From positions 1 to 18,365 of the forward strand of contig JABDKZ010000079.1 in assembly GCA_013001935.1 (NCBI GenBank): a DNA stretch of 18,365 nucleotides, given 5' to 3'. The notes beneath the pieces are model-generated. The model saw only the letters and a list, made by a program, of their open reading frames with translations. It did not search any database and had not been told where the DNA came from. The DNA is from Maribacter sp. (lineage in GTDB: Bacteria > Bacteroidota > Bacteroidia > Flavobacteriales > Flavobacteriaceae). A program made the position numbers and the translations under genes. This document shows positions 15,510 through 18,365 of this stretch, in pieces (the stretch's first letter is position 1; every line of letters starts with the position of its first letter).

Positions 15510-15565
15510 TTGTATTAGTTATGCGTAAGATTGCTATTGTAAGATACTAACAACCTAAGGAAAAC

Positions 15566-15573
15566 CAAAGCTA
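15566..15573 (-). promoter_or_regulatory. Candidate -7 promoter element for the DUF349 gene
   Basis: The minus strand reads TAGCTTTG, a perfect TAnnTTTG match, about 57 bases before the first ATG of the DUF349 gene and inside the aroE-DUF349 gap. The -33 region is not convincing. It would allow DUF349 expression apart from the upstream operon. Confidence 0.35.
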
Positions 15574-15597
15574 TTGGATGTTCTTTTTTTGGTGACC

Positions 15598-16344
15598 TTA
15601 TGAATTCCAGATTGCCCAAGACTTCTCAGCTTGTAACTCAAGCATCCTAAGACCGTTACTGATTGTAGCTCCTCTTTTCTCACCCTCCAATAAGAAAGCA
15701 GTTTTTTCGGGATTGTAAATTAAGTCGAAGAGCAAATGTCTTTTGCCGATAAATTCATAGGGTATTGCTGGCTTATCCTCAATTTTAGGGAAAGTACCCA
15801 AAGGGGTGCAATTTACTATAATGGTATATTTCTTTAATACCTCCCCATTTAGATCAGCATATCCTAATTGATTCTTATTAGGATTCCTTGAGACATAGCT
15901 GTACTTAATCCCAAATTCACCAAATACAAAAGCCACTGCTTTTGAAGCTCCACCCGTTCCTAGAATCAGGACTTTCTTATGATGTTTTTTTATATAGGGT
16001 TTTATTGATTCTTTAAAACCATAAATATCCGTATTATATCCTTTTAGACCTTTTTTAGTGAACTTTATTGTATTCACGGCACCAATTTTTCTAGCTTTTG
16101 GATGAAGCTTGTCCAAATATTTGATCACCTCTTCTTTGTACGGGATGGTTACATTTAAACCCTTTAGGTTTTTATTTAGTAGCACAAGATCCGGGAAATC
16201 CTCGATTTGGGCCAAATCGAAATTTTCATAGGAATAGTTATCCCGTGCCAATTCTTTGAATTTTTGGGTAAAATATCCTTTGGAAAAAGAGTAGGATATA
16301 TGCTTCCCAACCAATCCGAATCTACTTTTTTCTATATTCTCCAT
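15598..16344 (-). CDS. aroE: Shikimate dehydrogenase (NADP+)
   Basis: This 248-residue cytoplasmic enzyme reduces 3-dehydroshikimate to shikimate with NADPH in aromatic amino-acid and chorismate biosynthesis. Family motifs are all present. The substrate serines are in KHISYSFSK (Ser17 and Ser19). NVTIPYK at 64-70 carries catalytic Lys70. GAVNTI (88-93) has substrate Asn91. GYNTD (102-106) ends in catalytic Asp106. The nucleotide-binding loop LGTGGASKA is at 128-136, followed by NCTPLG (178-183) and the C-terminal NGLRMLELQAEKSW. Length is normal for Bacteroidota AroE. Its ATG at 16344 lies 23 bases inside the 3' end of the upstream DUF368 gene, so the two are translationally close and co-transcribed. 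The loop after the glycine motif (SRNPNK) contains arginine, consistent with NADP preference. Confidence 0.96.
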   Translation of the reverse strand: MENIEKSRFGLVGKHISYSFSKGYFTQKFKELARDNYSYENFDLAQIEDFPDLVLLNKNLKGLNVTIPYKEEVIKYLDKLHPKARKIGAVNTIKFTKKGLKGYNTDIYGFKESIKPYIKKHHKKVLILGTGGASKAVAFVFGEFGIKYSYVSRNPNKNQLGYADLNGEVLKKYTIIVNCTPLGTFPKIEDKPAIPYEFIGKRHLLFDLIYNPEKTAFLLEGEKRGATISNGLRMLELQAEKSWAIWNS

Positions 16345-17335
16345 ACCACTCCAATCCTAATAAAATAAATATCCCCAAGATTATAAAGAAAATGGCCCAC
16401 CAGGTTTCTGAGTTCCCAAAATCAGGTAAGTACCGCTCGTAATTCAGGATTATCTCTTTTCCATTTGAATCTAAAAACACGCGTCCCGCTTCATCGGTTT
16501 TGAAAACTGTACGTTTCCAGGGCCATACAACACCTAATGACCCCGTAATGAAACCAATAATTACCGCTGTGGTAATATGTTTAAAATGTTTTAATACATA
16601 GGTTAATATATGTGATAAGGTAACCAACCCGGCTGCTGAACCCAAGGTAAATACTGTTAATATTTTCAAGGTATACAAACGCTCATTGTTCTTTATAAAG
16701 CTGAAATCACCTCTTAATATTTCAGCAAAGGTATCGTAAAGGGCATTTACCGAATCTACTAAAAGCAAAACATAGTTGCCAATTAAAATTAGTATGAATG
16801 ACCCAGATAGTCCCGGAAGGGTCATCCCTGAGACACTGATGATTCCACAAACAAAAATGAACCATAGATTGTCATTTTCCGTCGCGGGATTTAAAAAACT
16901 AATTGAAATACCTACTACAAACCCTAAAATACCGGCAATTATCGTTTTTCTTTCCCAATGCTTAAAATCTTTTGAGATATAGTAGATCGATCCCAAGATC
17001 ATTCCGAAAAATGTGGCCCAAACAAAAAGCTCCTTACGTTCCAAAAAATAATCAAGAAGTTTCGAAATACTGAAGTAACTGACCAACATTCCAAAAATCA
17101 ATAGCGTTAAGAACTGGCCATTCACATACCGATAAAAACTTTTAAACCTTCCATTGAATAAAAGTTTTATGGCCTTTAGGTTTATTTTTTGAAGTGAATA
17201 GATGAATTCTTCATAAAACCCGCCTACAAATGCCACAATACCACCAGAAACGCCAGGAACCTTGTTGGCCGCACCCATAGCAAGCCCTTTAAGGACCAAA
17301 AACAATTTATCAACAAATGTTCTAGGTTCGTACAT
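16322..17335 (-). CDS. DUF368 (PopT-family) polyprenyl-phosphate translocase, copy 1
   Basis: This 337-residue polytopic inner-membrane protein belongs to DUF368, whose studied members (PopT) move undecaprenyl phosphate back across the cytoplasmic membrane for reuse in envelope synthesis. The first motif KGLAMGAANKVPGVSGG is at about 16-32. The second, related motif LPGLSGS is at 173-179, reflecting the internal two-fold design. The conserved GSLGVVWPWK is at about 265-274. About eight or nine hydrophobic segments are visible, and the C-terminus YGEYRKK is basic. It starts 12 bases after the stop of the paralogous DUF368 gene upstream and overlaps aroE by 23 bases. Compared with its neighbour it has longer loops after the WPWK motif. 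Translocase function is family knowledge, not proven for this protein. Confidence 0.88.
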   Translation of the reverse strand: MYEPRTFVDKLFLVLKGLAMGAANKVPGVSGGIVAFVGGFYEEFIYSLQKINLKAIKLLFNGRFKSFYRYVNGQFLTLLIFGMLVSYFSISKLLDYFLERKELFVWATFFGMILGSIYYISKDFKHWERKTIIAGILGFVVGISISFLNPATENDNLWFIFVCGIISVSGMTLPGLSGSFILILIGNYVLLLVDSVNALYDTFAEILRGDFSFIKNNERLYTLKILTVFTLGSAAGLVTLSHILTYVLKHFKHITTAVIIGFITGSLGVVWPWKRTVFKTDEAGRVFLDSNGKEIILNYERYLPDFGNSETWWAIFFIILGIFILLGLEWYGEYRKK

Positions 17336-17347
17336 GTGGCTAATCCA

Positions 17348-18265
17348 TTATTTTTTTGAGGCTACTTTTTCAAGTATAAAAATAAGTGAAAAACCAATGA
17401 TCGCAGCGATAATAGCGAACATTAATTGAGGATCACCATCGAAACTAAATGGGAACACATTTTGTTCTTTTAAAATAATGGCTTTGTCCCCAATGATTTT
17501 GGTCTCGAGGACTAATTTCCAAGGCCATATCTTGTTCAATGACCCTAAAATAAATCCTGTTAAGAGGGCCAAGGTGAGGTTTTTATAATGACTGAACATC
17601 CATTTTAAAATTTTGGCAAAGCTTAATAGACCAAAAATTGCACCCAAGCCCACGATTATGATAACCTGAAGGTTTCTCTCATGAACCGCATCCAATATGG
17701 TTTTGTAGGATCCCAATAAGACTAAAATAAAAGCACCTGAAATGCCCGGTAATATCATTGCGCAAACAGCCAATGCGCCAGACATAAATAGGTAGGGAAG
17801 ACCAGTTGCATTTTCAGATGCGGGTAAGGTCGTTATAAAATAGGCTATTGCGGCGCCGGCAAATAGTATGGTAAGCGTACCCAAATTCCATCTTGTGATT
17901 TCTTTTCCAACAAAAAATATGCTGGCGGCAACTAATCCAAAAAAGAAGGACCATAGTAAAACAGGTTCATTTTCGAGCAACCAGCTTACCAAGGTGGCAA
18001 GTGAAAAAAGGCTAATAAATATCCCTAGGAATAAAGCAACAAGAAAATTACCGTTCAGTTTTTTCCAAAAGGCATTGAATCCTTGTTTTTGCCAAATCCT
18101 GATTAAAGCTGGGTTGATATTGTTTATTGAAGTTATGAGTTCTTCGTAAATACCGGAAATAAATGCTATTGTTCCTCCTGAAACCCCTGGAACCACATCG
18201 GCTGCGCCCATAGCCATACCCTTAAGGGTAATAAAAAAATACTGAAGTAGGTTTCGATTTCCCAT
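17348..18265 (-). CDS. DUF368 (PopT-family) polyprenyl-phosphate translocase, copy 2
   Basis: This 305-residue polytopic inner-membrane protein is a tandem paralogue of the DUF368 gene that follows 12 bases later. The ATG at 18265 is preferred; a slightly longer frame to 18271 needs a TTG. Motifs, in numbering from 18271: KGMAMGAADVVPGVSGG (17-33), LPGISGA (174-180) and GSLNKIWPWK (243-252). The second motif is followed by the same hydrophobic FILVLLGSY pattern as in copy 1, so the full family architecture is present and neither copy looks decayed. It lies only 25 bases after the stop of a preceding unknown gene, which suggests that the operon begins further right. Assigned role, as for the family: recycling of undecaprenyl phosphate. 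Divergence between the copies leaves room for different lipid carriers or conditions. Confidence 0.88.
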   Translation of the reverse strand: MGNRNLLQYFFITLKGMAMGAADVVPGVSGGTIAFISGIYEELITSINNINPALIRIWQKQGFNAFWKKLNGNFLVALFLGIFISLFSLATLVSWLLENEPVLLWSFFFGLVAASIFFVGKEITRWNLGTLTILFAGAAIAYFITTLPASENATGLPYLFMSGALAVCAMILPGISGAFILVLLGSYKTILDAVHERNLQVIIIVGLGAIFGLLSFAKILKWMFSHYKNLTLALLTGFILGSLNKIWPWKLVLETKIIGDKAIILKEQNVFPFSFDGDPQLMFAIIAAIIGFSLIFILEKVASKK

Positions 18266-18290
18266 AAACAAAAAAACAAAAATAGTCTAT

Positions 18291-18365
18291 TTATCTTGAA
18301 GCTTTTTTGTTGATGGCTATAATGTTTTTGACCCATTCTGTTTCGTAGTATTCAGGAAACTCTTC
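18291..18365 (-). CDS. C-terminal end of an unidentified protein (runs off right edge)
   Basis: The last 24 codons of a minus-strand frame end in TAA at 18291-18293. The residues read EEFPEYYETEWVKNIIAINK and finish KASR. The stop lies 25 bases before the start of the following DUF368 gene, an operon-like spacing. The fragment is too short to assign a family, and it may be a chance open frame, though the spacing favours a real gene. Confidence 0.5.
   Translation of the reverse strand, partial: EEFPEYYETEWVKNIIAINKKASR

Overview
The window looks like a chromosomal piece of a marine Flavobacteriaceae bacterium (Bacteroidota). Evidence: AT-rich DNA, a SusC/SusD pair, several SPII lipoproteins, a Y_Y_Y/propeller regulator, little sign of Shine-Dalgarno sequences, and a few TAnnTTTG-type promoter elements. 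No tRNA, rRNA, CRISPR array, insertion sequence or phage gene was seen.

Region 1 (about 1-12619, all minus strand) is a compact polysaccharide utilisation locus (PUL), most likely for laminarin or another beta-1,3-glucan. In transcription order it holds a membrane-anchored regulator (propeller, Y_Y_Y, transmembrane helix, LuxR-type HTH), a SusC TonB-dependent transporter, a SusD lipoprotein, a modular surface lipoprotein with three near-identical putative glycan-binding modules, two GH16 endo-glucanase lipoproteins, and the N-terminus of an MFS sugar porter cut by the left edge. Proposed flow: GH16 cleaves the glucan at the surface, the SusD and repeat proteins hold the chains, SusC imports oligosaccharides, the second GH16 trims further, and the MFS porter takes sugar across the inner membrane. 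The regulator would sense the sugar in the periplasm and act on DNA while tethered to the membrane. Substrate and division of labour are inferences from family membership.

Region 2 (about 12620-13396) is a promoter-bearing intergenic stretch and a small two-CBS-domain protein, the only plus-strand gene.

Region 3 (13434-18365, minus strand) is housekeeping. It holds the C-terminal end of an unknown protein, two tandem DUF368 membrane proteins (PopT-type polyprenyl-phosphate translocase family), aroE (shikimate dehydrogenase, overlapping the second DUF368 gene) and a long DUF349 repeat protein. The first four are packed as one likely operon.

Most noteworthy: the three-module repeat protein whose outer modules have been homogenised; the kinase-less membrane-tethered PUL regulator; RNA hairpins at two PUL junctions (one pair mutually exclusive); the contrast between the two GH16 lipoprotein signals; and the tandem DUF368 pair. 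I see no wholly unknown multi-gene system. The novelty is in details of the PUL.
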